DNA of 64,000 nt. It comes from Clostridia bacterium. Lineage in GTDB: Bacteria; Bacillota; Clostridia; Oscillospirales; Acutalibacteraceae. The notes beneath the pieces were generated by a model, which saw nothing but the letters and a program-made list of their open reading frames with translations, searched no databases and had not been told where the DNA came from. Below, piece by piece: positions 6,807 through 15,430 of this stretch. The position numbers were made by a program, and so were the translations under genes. Location of the stretch: NCBI GenBank assembly GCA_017461625.1, contig JAFTXJ010000009.1, positions 1 through 64,000 of the forward strand, in the 5' to 3' direction. Within the stretch, counting starts at the first letter, position 1, and every line of letters starts with the position of its first letter.

Positions 6807-7699
6807 CTGATAACATTTATAAAATTTGCCCCACTTATGAAACTGACACATTCACCCTTAGATTAATAAAAGTTGAAGATGCTGAAAACCTGCTCAACTG
6901 TTATTCAGACAAACAAGTTTCGCAAAAAGCTAACAAAGATTACTGCACAAGCGATTTTTATTACACAACCGTTAAAGAAATGGAAGAATGTATCCGCTTT
7001 TGGCTAAAAGAATATGAAGAACAACGATATGTCAGATTTGCAATCATCTTAAAATCAACCGATAAAGCTGTTGGTACTCTGGAAATTTTTGGTGGTGAAG
7101 ACGGTGTATTAAGAATTGATATAGCATGCTCTTTTGAAAAACATATTGAAGAACTTATCAGATTGACGGTTTTCAATCTTATCAAAGACTTTAATATCAA
7201 AAGCTTAAAAATCAAAGCATCTAATACACCCGACCGAATTCCATTGCTTGAAAAATATGGCTTCATCCCATCTGAAACATTTAGAAAAGGTTTAGGTTAT
7301 TACGAAAGACCTATTTTTAGATTTTTTGATGAGTCCAAAGGCGTTGCTTACTGCGGTTTGGCTTGTTGCGTTTGCAGTGAAAACGAGAATTGCAAAGGCT
7401 GCCGAAATGACGGATGTAAAGATAAAAACTGGTGCAAAAGCTATAATTGCTGTAAAGCAAAAAAATTGAACGGATGTTGGGAATGTGAACAGTTCCCCTG
7501 CGATTATTCTATACTCAACAAACTAAGAGTTAAAACATTTGCAAAGTATATTGGCAAAAACTCAGATGAAAAGCTAATATCAAAATTACAAGAGTTTGAA
7601 AAAGACGGTATTCTTTATCATCATTACAAAAAATTAGTGGGAGATTATGATTTGTTTGAAAGTGAAAATGATATTTTAGACTTTCTCGATAATACCTGA
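6803..7699 (+). CDS. GNAT acetyltransferase-like domain fused to a Cys-rich DUF3795 domain
   Basis: 298 aa. Residues about 15-160 resemble a RimJ/RimL-type GNAT fold (TFTLRLIKVEDAENLL at the start, IPLLEKYGFIPSE at the end). Residues about 180-290 are a DUF3795 domain with many cysteines (YCGLACCVCSENENCKGC and CWECEQFPC), likely to bind zinc or another metal. The first ATG used (6803) overlaps the preceding stop and follows GGAGAGGA. The fusion suggests an acetylation step tied to a metal- or substrate-binding module; the substrate is unknown. The acetyl-CoA loop of the GNAT part is poorly conserved, so activity is uncertain. Confidence 0.78.
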   Translation: MTDNIYKICPTYETDTFTLRLIKVEDAENLLNCYSDKQVSQKANKDYCTSDFYYTTVKEMEECIRFWLKEYEEQRYVRFAIILKSTDKAVGTLEIFGGEDGVLRIDIACSFEKHIEELIRLTVFNLIKDFNIKSLKIKASNTPDRIPLLEKYGFIPSETFRKGLGYYERPIFRFFDESKGVAYCGLACCVCSENENCKGCRNDGCKDKNWCKSYNCCKAKKLNGCWECEQFPCDYSILNKLRVKTFAKYIGKNSDEKLISKLQEFEKDGILYHHYKKLVGDYDLFESENDILDFLDNT

Positions 7700-7728
7700 T
7701 TGATTTAATCGTTTGTTTATGATAGAAT
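7700..7728 (+). promoter_or_regulatory. Promoter of the GH36 gene
   Basis: TTGATT (7700-7705), 17-bp spacer, TAGAAT (7723-7728). Confidence 0.65.
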
Positions 7729-7759
7729 GGTGTTAATACATTTGAAACGAGGTATTTGT

Positions 7760-9436
7760 ATGTACAAATTCTTTGCGGAACTTACTATGGGTGGCAGGGC
7801 TTTTTCAACAAAAGACCTTAACAACGACGCTTTCACTCTTGAAATGAGCGAAAATGACGGCACCCTTGTTGCCACACTCAAGGCTAAAGAAGATATTACT
7901 ATGTCTACACTTGCCCTCACCTGCGAGCGCAAGTTTGATGATAACGATTTATTTTATGCAAACGGTTATCAATCCTGGACAACCTCCAGAGAATTTTCAA
8001 AATCTGATAACACTCACGGCTACGCTAAGGCTGCTAATTTTTCAAAGCTTACCAAGGCCATGAGCTCTGTTTTTGGTGACTATCACTTTGCTGAATACGG
8101 TAAACAGGGTTGTTTCCATTCATATACTTACTGTTACTTCAGAAAAAGAGACAGCAGAAGCATCACCCTATACGGCTCAAAGAGTGAGCGTCAGGGCTTC
8201 ACCGTTTTCGAGGCTGATATGAATGACGGCGTTTTCAAAATCAAAAAGGATATTGAAGGCCTCGAGCTTAAAGCCGGCGACGAATACGAAGTATTTAATA
8301 TTGCAATTATCGAAGACAAATTTGATGTTGCATTTGATAAGTATTTCTTTGATTTTGTAAAGGTTAAAGAGCCTAAAATCAAACACCTTGCAGGCTATAC
8401 TTCATGGTATAACTACTTCCAGAAGATTGATGAACATATCATTCTCCGTGACCTTGACGGTATGGATAAAGCCAAGGATGTTGTGGGTATTTTCCAGGTG
8501 GATGACGGCTATGAATCTGCTGTTGGTGACTGGCTGATTCCCGACAAAAAGAAGTTCCCTAACGGAATGAAATATATTGCCGATAAGATTCACGATAAGG
8601 GCTATATGGCAGGTATCTGGCTTGCTCCGTTCAATGCTCAGAGAAGCGCAAAAATCCGCAAGGACCACCCCGATTGGTTCATTCTGGACCCCAAAACAGG
8701 CAAACAGCTTTTCACCTGCCCGGGCTGGGGTGGCGCTTATGTAATGGATATTTATAACCCCGAGGTCAGAGATTATATCAAGAGAGTTTTTGACACCGTT
8801 CTTAACGACTGGGGCTTTGATATGGTAAAGCTCGATTTCCTTTACAGCCAGTGTATGTACCCGAGAAATGGCAAAACCCGTGGCGAAATTATGTGTGACG
8901 GTGTTGACTTCCTTCGTGAAGTTTGCGGTGACAAGCTTATACTTGGTTGTGGTGTTCCACTCGGTGCTTGTATGGGCGTGTTTGATGCTTGCAGAATCGG
9001 TTGCGATGCCAACAAAGCTTTTGGCGGTGACATTCTTAACAGACTTGCTATCAACAACGAAATTCCCTCATCACAGAATGCGATTATCAACACCATTTTC
9101 AGAAACCACCTTGACGGCAGAGCATTCTGCAACGACCCCGATGTTCTTTTCCTGAGAGATAACAACATTAAATACACCTTTGAGCAGAAGCTCCTTTTAG
9201 GCAAGGTTAATGCTGTTTGCGGTAATGTGTTGTTCGTTTCTGACAATGCAGGTGATTACGACTCAAAACAGCTCCACTTTATGACAGAATTCTTTAAAGA
9301 TAAAGATTATAAGGTGCTTGGTGCTCAGTTTGAAACAGATGAAATCATTCGCCTTGATTACACAGAAGACGGAATAAATAAAACACTTAAATTCAATGTT
9401 CAGACAGGTAAGAGTAACATTATAGATTGTGTATAA
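7760..9436 (+). CDS. Glycoside hydrolase family 36, alpha-galactosidase-like
   Basis: 558 aa, cytoplasmic (no signal peptide). An N-terminal beta-rich region (1-205) precedes a TIM barrel with clan GH-D landmarks: GYTSWYNYF, FQVDDGYE, GIWLAPFNA, the nucleophile D359 in VKLDF and the likely acid/base D416 in RIGCD. It is expected to release terminal alpha-galactose from raffinose-type sugars or related alpha-glycosides. It is shorter than classical GH36 enzymes of about 720 residues, and belongs to the compact subgroup common in gut Clostridia. It stands alone with its own promoter and terminator, with no transporter beside it. Confidence 0.88.
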   Translation: MYKFFAELTMGGRAFSTKDLNNDAFTLEMSENDGTLVATLKAKEDITMSTLALTCERKFDDNDLFYANGYQSWTTSREFSKSDNTHGYAKAANFSKLTKAMSSVFGDYHFAEYGKQGCFHSYTYCYFRKRDSRSITLYGSKSERQGFTVFEADMNDGVFKIKKDIEGLELKAGDEYEVFNIAIIEDKFDVAFDKYFFDFVKVKEPKIKHLAGYTSWYNYFQKIDEHIILRDLDGMDKAKDVVGIFQVDDGYESAVGDWLIPDKKKFPNGMKYIADKIHDKGYMAGIWLAPFNAQRSAKIRKDHPDWFILDPKTGKQLFTCPGWGGAYVMDIYNPEVRDYIKRVFDTVLNDWGFDMVKLDFLYSQCMYPRNGKTRGEIMCDGVDFLREVCGDKLILGCGVPLGACMGVFDACRIGCDANKAFGGDILNRLAINNEIPSSQNAIINTIFRNHLDGRAFCNDPDVLFLRDNNIKYTFEQKLLLGKVNAVCGNVLFVSDNAGDYDSKQLHFMTEFFKDKDYKVLGAQFETDEIIRLDYTEDGINKTLKFNVQTGKSNIIDCV

Positions 9437-9457
9437 CATATAAATACAACAATTATC

Positions 9458-9496
9458 CCCGACATCAGAGACAATTTGATGTCGGGTTTATTGTTT
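9458..9496 (+). terminator. Intrinsic terminator after the GH36 gene
   Basis: CCCGACATCA (9458-9467) pairs with TGATGTCGGG (9477-9486), then TTTATTGTTT. Confidence 0.88.
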
Positions 9497-9552
9497 AATA
9501 TGTCAATATTTTAAGCCTAAAAAAAGTTTTATAATATTTTAAAAGTTTTTTC

Positions 9553-9579
9553 GTTACATTTTGTATTTTGGCTGACTAC
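9553..9579 (+). promoter_or_regulatory. Candidate ECF-type autoregulated promoter
   Basis: GTTACA (9553-9558) and GACTAC (9574-9579) with a 15-bp spacer lie just upstream of an ECF sigma gene. They do not resemble sigma-A boxes. Autoregulation is inferred from family behaviour. Confidence 0.45.
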
Positions 9580-9619
9580 ATAATGAGAGCAAAAATCAAC
9601 CTGAAAGGAGACGGTGCAA

Positions 9620-10159
9620 TTGCCGGCAAAAAAACAGACGACTGCTTTGCTGCAGCAATTATATGATGACTATCGGCTGAAGCTGTTTAATTTCTGCCTT
9701 GCCCGTCTTTCAGGTGAGCGAGAGTCGGCAGACGATTGTGTGCAGGAGGCGTTTCTCGTGCTCAGCTCAAAGCTGAATAACGGCGAGACAATCGAAAACC
9801 CGAGAGCTTTTCTTTACAGAACGGCAGAGAATTTCGTCAAGCGCAAACAGGAACAGATTGTCAAAGACACCAAACGACTTGTTCCTCTTGAAACAGCAAC
9901 CGAAGCCGCTGCTAGCGATGAGATATATAATGAAACGCTTGACAGTATCGACTTCGATGCTCTTGCCGAAATGCTGATTGCAACACTCGACGAAGGCGAA
10001 AAATTGCTCTACAATCTGCGATACATACAAAACACGCGTGTTGATGAAATCGCAACCATTCTTAATATTTCACGACCTGCGGTTTCAATGAGACTTATGA
10101 GGCTTAAAACAAAAATAACCGATATGGTCACTCAATTAGATTTCGAGAAAGGAGGCTGA
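9620..10159 (+). CDS. ECF-type RNA polymerase sigma factor
   Basis: 179 aa. Sigma region 2 is seen in LYDDYRLKLFNFCLARL and DDCVQEAFLVL, and region 4 in LRYIQNTRVDEIATILNISRPAVSMRLMRLKTK. The ribosome binding site GAAAGGAG ends at 9610. A GTG at 9614 is only 3 bp away, while a TTG at 9620 has a 9-bp spacing, so I favour TTG; the GTG start would add two residues. It heads a three-gene operon with a membrane protein in the anti-sigma position and a secreted LRR protein, so it probably controls a cell-surface response. Confidence 0.9.
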   Translation: MPAKKQTTALLQQLYDDYRLKLFNFCLARLSGERESADDCVQEAFLVLSSKLNNGETIENPRAFLYRTAENFVKRKQEQIVKDTKRLVPLETATEAAASDEIYNETLDSIDFDALAEMLIATLDEGEKLLYNLRYIQNTRVDEIATILNISRPAVSMRLMRLKTKITDMVTQLDFEKGG

Positions 10160-10164
10160 CCGTT

Positions 10165-11136
10165 ATGACCGTAAGCGTTAATAAAGATATATTTCTTCAC
10201 ACCGATTTCAACGGAGATTTAACAGAATATCTTTGCAATTACCTTAACGCACTCATCGATGAAGAATTCGAAAAAGAAGACGCGGATTTTGATTTTATTG
10301 ACGAATGTGCAGATGCAATAAACTCAATCCGAGACGGTTTTATTGATGCTGTTATCCCCGTAATTTCACGAAAAGATTTTATGGCAAAGCTCGGCATCAG
10401 AACGGTACGCTTTTCAAAGGCTTTTGCGGCAGTTATTGCTGCGGCTATTATGCTTGTTGCAGTGAACGGCATTATTGCAAGTGCAACAGATTATAACATT
10501 ATCGAAGAAGTTTCCAAAAAGGTAGCTGGTTTTTTTGCCCAAACAGACAAGAAGCCTGATTTCACAGAAAAAGCTGAAATAACAGCCACTACTACCTTTA
10601 CACCGATAACTGTCGTTATTGTTCCTCAAAGACTTATTGTAACATTTGATTCATCATTTAAAGATGAATATACCATAGGTGAAAAATTTGACCCTAAAGG
10701 AATTGTCATAAGGGTATCATTTTCTGATGGCGAGGTTAAGGTTATTTCTTCTGATAATTATGAAATCATCACCGATAAAGACTTCGGTAAATCAGAGAAA
10801 CTTGAAACCGTTACAGTTAAGTATGAGAAACTTACCGAAACATTTTCGGTAAGGGTTCTCCGTGATGAAGATACAAAGGTTCTTAACTCTGTTTATGCCA
10901 CATTCCCTGAGAATTTTAATTTCAGGACTGACGATATTAACAACATCGACCTGTCAGGAATGGAAGTCTTTGCCGTTTACAGTGATAAAACGGAAGAAAA
11001 ACTCAGAAAAAGCGATTATACAATTAAAACAGAAATTCTTCCCGACGGAAAAACGGCAATGATTACGGTAAAACACAAGTCAGTTTATGCTTCATTCGGC
11101 ATAAAAGAAAGGTCACAAGGTGAAGATAATGAATAA
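10165..11136 (+). CDS. Single-pass membrane protein with bacterial Ig-like domains, probable anti-sigma factor
   Basis: 323 aa, starting 5 bp after the sigma gene with AAAGGAGG upstream. Residues 1-85 are acidic and cytoplasmic, residues about 86-107 form a transmembrane helix (AAVIAAAIMLVAVNGIIA), and the rest is outside. The outer part contains two group-3-like Ig domains (about 155-230 and 240-320), with signatures such as YTIGEKFDPKGIVIRVSFSDG. The topology and place in the operon fit an anti-sigma factor sensing the envelope, but no classical zinc-type anti-sigma motif is present. Confidence 0.75.
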   Translation: MTVSVNKDIFLHTDFNGDLTEYLCNYLNALIDEEFEKEDADFDFIDECADAINSIRDGFIDAVIPVISRKDFMAKLGIRTVRFSKAFAAVIAAAIMLVAVNGIIASATDYNIIEEVSKKVAGFFAQTDKKPDFTEKAEITATTTFTPITVVIVPQRLIVTFDSSFKDEYTIGEKFDPKGIVIRVSFSDGEVKVISSDNYEIITDKDFGKSEKLETVTVKYEKLTETFSVRVLRDEDTKVLNSVYATFPENFNFRTDDINNIDLSGMEVFAVYSDKTEEKLRKSDYTIKTEILPDGKTAMITVKHKSVYASFGIKERSQGEDNE

Positions 11137-13594
11137 AACTATTTCAAAAATACTTTCACTTATTCTGTCGGTAATGGTAACTGTCGGAATGGTTAATCTC
11201 GGTGCTTTTAAAATTAAGGCAGAAGCTCTTACCTATGGTGATTTTGAATATCAGATTTATTTTGATGAATATGCATCAATTACGAAATACAACGGCACCG
11301 ATGAAGTTGTTGAAATTCCTTCCGTAATCGGAAACAAACCTGTTGAGGCAATTGCAAAACATGCTTTTGAGAACAATAAAACTATATCAGAAGTAACAAT
11401 TCCACCAAGCGTCAAGACAATTCAGTCAGATGCTTTTAATAACTGTTCTTCTCTCAAAACAGTTAATCTTTCAGAAGGTCTAGAAGCACTATATCCTGCT
11501 TTCGAATTTACAGCTATTGAAAGTGTAACAATTCCATCAACTGTAAGATTTATGTATATAAATGCATTTACTAACGGGTGCGTAAAAGAGATTATTTTTG
11601 ATGCAAGTTATACAAAAGAATGCCATATAGCAGAGTTAGGAACAAATTGGTATGACGAGAACACAGAACTTGTTTTCAAAGGTCTTCCTGACGTTCAAAT
11701 TGATTTAGAATTGCGTAACGCAAATTATGTTTTCTATATGAAGGATGGAAATTACTGTTACAGACCTGATTATAAAAATACAACCGTTCCGGAGATTTTC
11801 ACTTGCGGAGATTATAAATACACTCTCGATTCAGGAGAAGCGACAATCGTCCGTTACAACAATTTTGATGCCGAAGAAGTTATTGTACCTCAAACTCTTG
11901 ACGGATATCCTGTTACAACAATTGGTGAATTTGCATTTTCTTCAGCTTCTGAAGTTGGAAAATCATTTGTTGACACAACTATATCTTATACATACAATTT
12001 CAAAAAAATTACCGTACCTGCAGGTGTAAAATCTGTAGAAAGATATGCGTTTGCAGAAAACGAATCGCTCGTCGAAGTTGTTCTCCCTGATGGTCTTACG
12101 AACTTTGGATACTGTGCATTTATGTTTTGCGGAAATCTTGAAAAAATCAATATTCCAAGCGGGACTGAAGTCTTACCGGACAATTTCCTTTTTGCTTCAC
12201 CAAATATGAGAACTACTTTACCGGATAGTTTAAAAATTGTCGCTAACGAAGCAATTCACATCACTACTTATGACAGAGATTACACCGACAACCCCGATTT
12301 TAACGCTGTTTTGCCGGATAGTGTAGAGTTTCTCGGCGAGGACTTGTTTAGTGGTTGCTGTTATGTAGCTGAACTGTCTTTGCCTCAAAGCCTTCAGGAA
12401 ATGCATGGTACATTTCGAGCTATGACGGATTTAAAGAGAATAAATTTTAACGACAGTCTGCATATAATTGGTGACTATACTTTCGTGGATTGTGTAAATT
12501 TAGAGGAAACTATCATTCCCGACAGTGTAACCCAAATTGGCGAAAATGCTTTTGACGGTTGTGAAAAATTATCAAAAGTTTATATGTCTGAAAACGTTAA
12601 GTGTGTCCCATACAGAGCTTTCTATGATTGTGTATCTCTGAACTATTTCAGTTGGAATTCTGACGAAAAAACTATCGGCAAAGATGCTTTCTACGGTTGC
12701 CCATTGAACGGCTTCGATTTTTCAAACTCATACGGAATTGATGACGGAGCTTTCTATGGTTCAAGCATTGAAAGTGCGAAGATTGGTAAGGGAGATTATG
12801 AAACAGACGAAAAACAAACTATCGGTGCACAAAGTTTTATGTGCTGCAGTGAATTGCAAACAGTTTCGCTCGGCGGTAATGTAACTGAGGTTGGTTCGCA
12901 AGCCTTTGCTGAATGCGAAAACCTCGAAACTGTTGTTATTGCAGATTCCGTTGAGAAAATTGCAGATGATGCTTTTGACGGCTCGGAAAAAGTGACAATT
13001 TACTGTTGGGAAGATTCTTACGCCCAAGCTTATGCAACCGAACAAAAAATAAAAGTAACTACCCTTGTTATCGACCCTATTCCAAATCAGACTTATACAA
13101 CAAAAGAAATAAAGCCTGCGTTGACAGTATCAATGTCTTCGCAGAAGCTTGACAACAGCGATTACACGGCAGATTTCTATAATAACGTTAACATAGGAAC
13201 TGCAAGTGTTGTTGTAGCGGGTAAGGGAGATTTTGATATGCTCATTTCTAAGGCGGATTTTGCAATCGTTGCAAAAAACATCGCAGATGTGCAATTTTCA
13301 TCAATTCCTGCCCAAACATATGAAGATTCTGCTATCACACCTGAAGTATCACTCAATTATAACGGCACAAATCTTCAGGAAGGCAAGGACTACACAATTA
13401 CCTATGAAAACAATAATTCTGTCGGGACCGGTACCGTTAGGATTAAAGGTATAGGTAATTATAAAGGAACGGTGACCATTAATTTTGAAATTAGAGAACC
13501 TTCTGTTCCCCAAAAAATCATTAACATAATTGCCGATTCCTTCTCATCCTTCTTCGCTAAAATTCTTACATTCTTTAATTCGATTTTTAGATAA
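11129..13594 (+). CDS. Secreted BspA-like leucine-rich repeat surface protein
   Basis: 821 aa. A signal peptide (residues 1-33, hydrophobic LSLILSVMVTVGMV, cleaved near AEA) is followed by many LRR_5 repeats of the form IPxSVTQIGENAFDGCEKLSKV (about 50-630). Two MBG/YDG-like beta modules follow (about 640-790; DYTITYENNNSVGTGTVRIKGIGNYKGT). The tail is hydrophobic (FFAKILTFFNSIFR) without an LPXTG motif. The ATG at 11129 follows AAGGTGA; a GTG at 11120 lies inside that site. The gene overlaps the anti-sigma candidate, so it is a member of the sigma operon. Likely an adhesin or host/polymer-binding protein. Confidence 0.88.
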   Translation: MNKTISKILSLILSVMVTVGMVNLGAFKIKAEALTYGDFEYQIYFDEYASITKYNGTDEVVEIPSVIGNKPVEAIAKHAFENNKTISEVTIPPSVKTIQSDAFNNCSSLKTVNLSEGLEALYPAFEFTAIESVTIPSTVRFMYINAFTNGCVKEIIFDASYTKECHIAELGTNWYDENTELVFKGLPDVQIDLELRNANYVFYMKDGNYCYRPDYKNTTVPEIFTCGDYKYTLDSGEATIVRYNNFDAEEVIVPQTLDGYPVTTIGEFAFSSASEVGKSFVDTTISYTYNFKKITVPAGVKSVERYAFAENESLVEVVLPDGLTNFGYCAFMFCGNLEKINIPSGTEVLPDNFLFASPNMRTTLPDSLKIVANEAIHITTYDRDYTDNPDFNAVLPDSVEFLGEDLFSGCCYVAELSLPQSLQEMHGTFRAMTDLKRINFNDSLHIIGDYTFVDCVNLEETIIPDSVTQIGENAFDGCEKLSKVYMSENVKCVPYRAFYDCVSLNYFSWNSDEKTIGKDAFYGCPLNGFDFSNSYGIDDGAFYGSSIESAKIGKGDYETDEKQTIGAQSFMCCSELQTVSLGGNVTEVGSQAFAECENLETVVIADSVEKIADDAFDGSEKVTIYCWEDSYAQAYATEQKIKVTTLVIDPIPNQTYTTKEIKPALTVSMSSQKLDNSDYTADFYNNVNIGTASVVVAGKGDFDMLISKADFAIVAKNIADVQFSSIPAQTYEDSAITPEVSLNYNGTNLQEGKDYTITYENNNSVGTGTVRIKGIGNYKGTVTINFEIREPSVPQKIINIIADSFSSFFAKILTFFNSIFR

Positions 13595-13633
13595 CCTATA
13601 TTTTAGTTACTGTGTATAACGGATGAAAATTCA

Positions 13634-13670
13634 GGAGCTGCCTCACTTTTAGTGAGACAGCTCCCTTTTT
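13634..13670. terminator. Bidirectional terminator
   Basis: GGAGCTGCCTCAC and GTGAGACAGCTCC form a long stem (13634-13664) with a single C/A mismatch, followed by TTTTT. It serves the convergent LRR and YhcH genes. Confidence 0.85.
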
Positions 13671-14130
13671 AAATTTGAATTTTAAATACGATTTTTTCTA
13701 CATTACATTCTTTGTCGGCACAAAGGCAGGGAGCGTGAGCATCCTCAGGCAAGAGGAAGAGGAACGAGCCTTTAGTTAAAACAAAATCAAATTTGCTTTT
13801 ACCGCTGTAAAAAGCAATGTCGCCACCCTTTGAATACTCTTCGCTGATGAGGTTGTCTTCAACGTCGCCGAGGGGAACCCAACCGATTTTTTCCATACCG
13901 TTGACGATATACTGCAAATCGGCATATTTTTTATGAGCTTCAAACTTCACTTCCTTATCAGCCTCAGTACGATACTGAGCAATTGAAGCAAACAGACGCT
14001 CCCCGTCAATATGGTATGTTCCGGGAGCAAAATGCTCCTGCTTATGCTTTTCAATAAATTCCAGAATCTGTTCAAAAACAGGATACTCTTCTTTATACTG
14101 TAAAAGGTTATCAGCTTTATCTATTATCAT
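13669..14130 (-). CDS. YhcH/YjgK/YiaL family protein
   Basis: 153 aa, single cupin-like domain of the DUF386 family. Recognisable parts are FEAHKKYADLQYIVNGMEKIGW (the conserved EAHxKYxDxQ metal-binding region) and the C-terminal GSFLFLLPEDAHAPCL. Members occur in sialic acid and other sugar operons and are proposed sugar-binding or isomerase/epimerase helpers; the exact reaction is not settled. It is alone here. It shares a divergent promoter region with the YczE-like gene. Confidence 0.9.
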   Translation of the reverse strand: MIIDKADNLLQYKEEYPVFEQILEFIEKHKQEHFAPGTYHIDGERLFASIAQYRTEADKEVKFEAHKKYADLQYIVNGMEKIGWVPLGDVEDNLISEEYSKGGDIAFYSGKSKFDFVLTKGSFLFLLPEDAHAPCLCADKECNVEKIVFKIQI

Positions 14131-14150
14131 ATTAACATCTCCTTTTCTTG

Positions 14151-14215
14151 ATTATAAACTTTTGGTTGCATTATTGCAATATAAAATTTGACTTTTTATT
14201 TTTTAAAGCTATAAT
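14151..14215. promoter_or_regulatory. Divergent promoters for yhcH-like and yczE-like genes
   Basis: Minus strand: TTGCAA (14174-14179), 17 bp, TATAAT (14151-14156). Plus strand: TTGACT (14188-14193), 16 bp, TATAAT (14210-14215). The two -35 boxes are 8 bp apart. Confidence 0.7.
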
Positions 14216-14246
14216 ATTATAGAAACTTAATCCAAAGGATGTCTTT

Positions 14247-14933
14247 ATGAAAAAGCCTATATTTTACACCGAGCTTTCGTACATATTGGGAATTTTAATT
14301 TTAGCATTCGGAACAGCACTTGTAACATTGGCCGACTTCGGTCTTTCTATGGTGGTTGCACCTGCATATCTGATTCATTTAAAGCTGTCGCAATACTGGA
14401 GCTTCATCACCTTCGGCATGGCAGAATATTTGTTTCAAGCCCTTTTACTTGTGATTTTATCGGTAATTCTCAAAAAGTTTAAAATATCATACCTTTTTTC
14501 TTTTGTTACAGCGGTGCTTTACGGCCTTGCACTTGACGGCTGCATTCTTTTAACAAGCGGGATTTCTTCCACCGATTTCAGGTTCAGAATTGCACTCTTT
14601 GTCATAGGAACAGTTTTGTGCACATTCGCTATTTCTTTGTTTTTTCACACATATATTTCTCCTGAGGCTTATGAGGTTTTTGTTAAAGATTTGGCTCAGG
14701 CTAAAGGGTTTGATATTGGTAAAACCAAAATTATTTATGACTTTTCAAGCTGTGCACTGTCAATTATTATGTCTTTCTGCTTTTTCGGTTTGTTCCAATT
14801 TGAAGGCATCAATGTAGGAACTATCGTTATGGTTTGTGTTAACGGTGCAATGATTGGTTTTTTCAGCAAAAAATTAGACAAACATTTTGAATTTAAAGAT
14901 GCCCTGCCATTAAGAAAATATTTTGAAAGGTAA
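14247..14933 (+). CDS. YczE/DUF6198-like integral membrane protein
   Basis: 228 aa with about five to six membrane helices. The N-terminus SYILGILILAFGTALVTLADFGLSMVVAPAYLI has the G(L)GxxL..A..G(x)SP pattern of YitT/YczE-like proteins, whose transport or other role is unknown. It overlaps or nearly abuts the following GNAT gene (4-bp gap), so both are one transcription unit. Confidence 0.8.
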   Translation: MKKPIFYTELSYILGILILAFGTALVTLADFGLSMVVAPAYLIHLKLSQYWSFITFGMAEYLFQALLLVILSVILKKFKISYLFSFVTAVLYGLALDGCILLTSGISSTDFRFRIALFVIGTVLCTFAISLFFHTYISPEAYEVFVKDLAQAKGFDIGKTKIIYDFSSCALSIIMSFCFFGLFQFEGINVGTIVMVCVNGAMIGFFSKKLDKHFEFKDALPLRKYFER

Positions 14934-14937
14934 TACT

Positions 14938-15381
14938 ATGATTAGAAAAGCTACACCGCAAGATAAAGAACTTTATATGAAATTTACTGATGCATTTTAT
15001 CACAGCGAGGCTGTTTTACATCCCGTACCCGATTCACACAGGGAGGCTATGTGGGCAGAGTTGATGCGTTCAGACGATTATGCCGAATGCTTTTTCATCG
15101 ACAAAGACGGTATTGACGCAGGCTTTTTGCTTATGGCATATACCTTTTCTCAGGAGTCCGGCGGCAAGGTTGCATGGGTTGAAGAAATATTTATTAGCCC
15201 CGAATTCCGCGGTCAGGGATTGGGTACTGAATTTTTCAAATTCATCAAAGAAAAAATTGAACCCACCTGCTCAAGAATCCGCCTTGAGGTAGAAGAAGAC
15301 AACCAGAGAGCCAAAAAGCTTTATGAATCCTTGGGATTTAAAATTCTCCCCTATCAGCAGATGGTGAAAGAGTTATACTAA
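14938..15381 (+). CDS. GNAT family N-acetyltransferase
   Basis: 147 aa. The acetyl-CoA binding signature is in VEEIFISPEFRGQGLGTEFFKFI (R/Q-x-x-G-x-G) and the C-terminal strand-helix in NQRAKKLYESLGFKILPYQQMVKEL. The ATG at 14938 is preferred to one at 14923, which lies inside the preceding gene. The substrate is unknown. Confidence 0.9.
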   Translation: MIRKATPQDKELYMKFTDAFYHSEAVLHPVPDSHREAMWAELMRSDDYAECFFIDKDGIDAGFLLMAYTFSQESGGKVAWVEEIFISPEFRGQGLGTEFFKFIKEKIEPTCSRIRLEVEEDNQRAKKLYESLGFKILPYQQMVKELY

Positions 15382-15387
15382 AGAAGA

Positions 15388-15430
15388 AGGGCTGTTCGTT
15401 GAAACGAACAGTCCTCTTATTTTTTTACAT
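15388..15430. terminator. Terminator between convergent genes
   Basis: Stem of AGGGCTGTTCGT (15388-15399) with ACGAACAGTCCT (15404-15415), followed by CTTATTTTTTT on the plus strand. Confidence 0.85.
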
